From NCBI GenBank assembly GCA_026770585.1, contig MU647226.1, positions 5,400-16,186 on the forward strand: a stretch of 10,787 bases of DNA. Reading direction: 5' to 3'. Positions 10,374 through 10,787 of this stretch are shown one piece after another. The number at the start of each line of letters is the position of its first letter. The first letter of the stretch is position 1. The stretch comes from Baffinella frigidus. Its lineage: Eukaryota > Cryptophyceae > Cryptomonadales > Baffinellaceae. The translations under genes were made by a program, and so were the position numbers. The notes under the pieces were generated by a model, which was given only the letters and a program-made list of their open reading frames with translations, made no database searches and had not been told where the DNA came from.

Positions 10374-10534
10374 CCGCACAGCGGGCTACGAAGGAATTTT
10401 CGGCCCACATCGGACCACCTTTCCGTTACCTTATCCGTAGGAACCCCCCTATGTCCCTGCGGGTTGCCTACCGTAGGGTCCTAGGTCTGATCGCTTAGGG
10501 GCCATTCGAAACCCCTTCGAGGTCCGCTGTGCGG
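10374..10534 (-). mobile_element. 161-bp terminal-inverted-repeat element, copy C (reverse orientation)
   Basis: The ends CCGCACAGCGGGCTACGAAG and the inverted CCGCACAGCGGACCTCGAAG are the best preserved pair in this family. Read on the minus strand, it follows copy A: GCCCCTAAGCGATCAGACC, CCCTACGGTAGGC, AGGGACATAGGGGGGTTCCT, ACGGATAAGGTAACGG. The length equals that of copy A exactly (161 bp). No clear target duplication is seen at its borders. Confidence 0.85.
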
Positions 10535-10787
10535 CTAGTCAAGATAGCAGAATGCGGTTGGTTACAGGGGTACCTCGCTCATAAGAACGCGGAGGGATCA
10601 TGAAGGAAGAGACACACCGGACATCCGTTGGGTCCTTTGGGGTTTAAATGCTCCCAACACAGCCGAACACCTCGCCCTTCCGTAGAAAGGATCTACAGAG
10701 AAAGCGTTGTTTGCTTTCACAACCCTGAGATGCAACACGAGGCGGGCCCGTGTAGGTATCCGCCGGCAGGCTCGTGAGCGGACGCCG
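10535..10787. other. Unassigned right end of the window
   Basis: No repeat partner, RNA gene or plausible coding frame was found. A short GTATCCGCC near 10756 recalls the module at 8254 but is too short to assign. Confidence 0.5.

Overview
This window looks like non-coding DNA from a nuclear eukaryotic genome. The longest uninterrupted reading frame is about 160 codons and simply runs through three unrelated repeats. I see no convincing gene, no tRNA or rRNA, and no bacterial-style operon. Three degenerate TTTAGGG/GGGTGTA tracts, a long CT microsatellite, and many short inverted-repeat elements of uniform length suggest an organism with plant-type telomere repeats (a microalga, chromerid, dinoflagellate or similar protist). 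That placement is inference; the sequence alone does not name the species.

The window is a mosaic of non-autonomous foldback or MITE-like elements. I can define these recurrent families by comparing copies within the window. (1) A 168-bp foldback family has three copies (1173-1340, 4564-4731, 9830-9997), all exactly the same length and each bordered by a repeated dinucleotide. (2) A 161-bp terminal-inverted-repeat family has two full copies (874-1034, 10374-10534), one with worn ends (5226-5380) and one truncated (3304-3380). (3) A 202-206 bp family starts with CTCGAGGC (1412-1617, 5907-6108), with an internal fragment at 2733-2827; its central hairpin keeps its pairing although the paired bases differ between copies. 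(4) A 139-148 bp family has the terminus CCACACGGTGGACTACG (3664-3811, 8339-8477, 8484-8626). (5) Mini-elements built on AAGTCAA...GTCAACTT occur at 7310-7387 and 8760-8851.

Layout: 1-314 is GA-rich degenerate repeat. 328-756 is a composite in which a 107-bp module alternates with telomere-like tracts. 757-2300 holds elements plus a duplicated segment with an apparent 189-bp insertion. 2300-3300 is a decayed direct-repeat array on a roughly 300-bp scale. 3300-4740 mixes elements with a GC-rich dispersed repeat and a foldback. 4927-5070 is the third telomere-like tract, ending in a perfect 40-bp palindrome. 5668-5846 is the CT tract. 6147-6599 is a loose foldback, followed by the one weak coding candidate (6544-6792).

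The most striking part is 7132-8309. This 1.18-kb inverted-repeat structure has arms of about 100 bp and contains several smaller nested inverted repeats and a nearly perfect 248-bp palindrome (7807-8054). From 8310 to the end are further element copies, direct duplications and unassigned sequence. No transposase or reverse transcriptase is visible, so any mobility would depend on enzymes encoded elsewhere.
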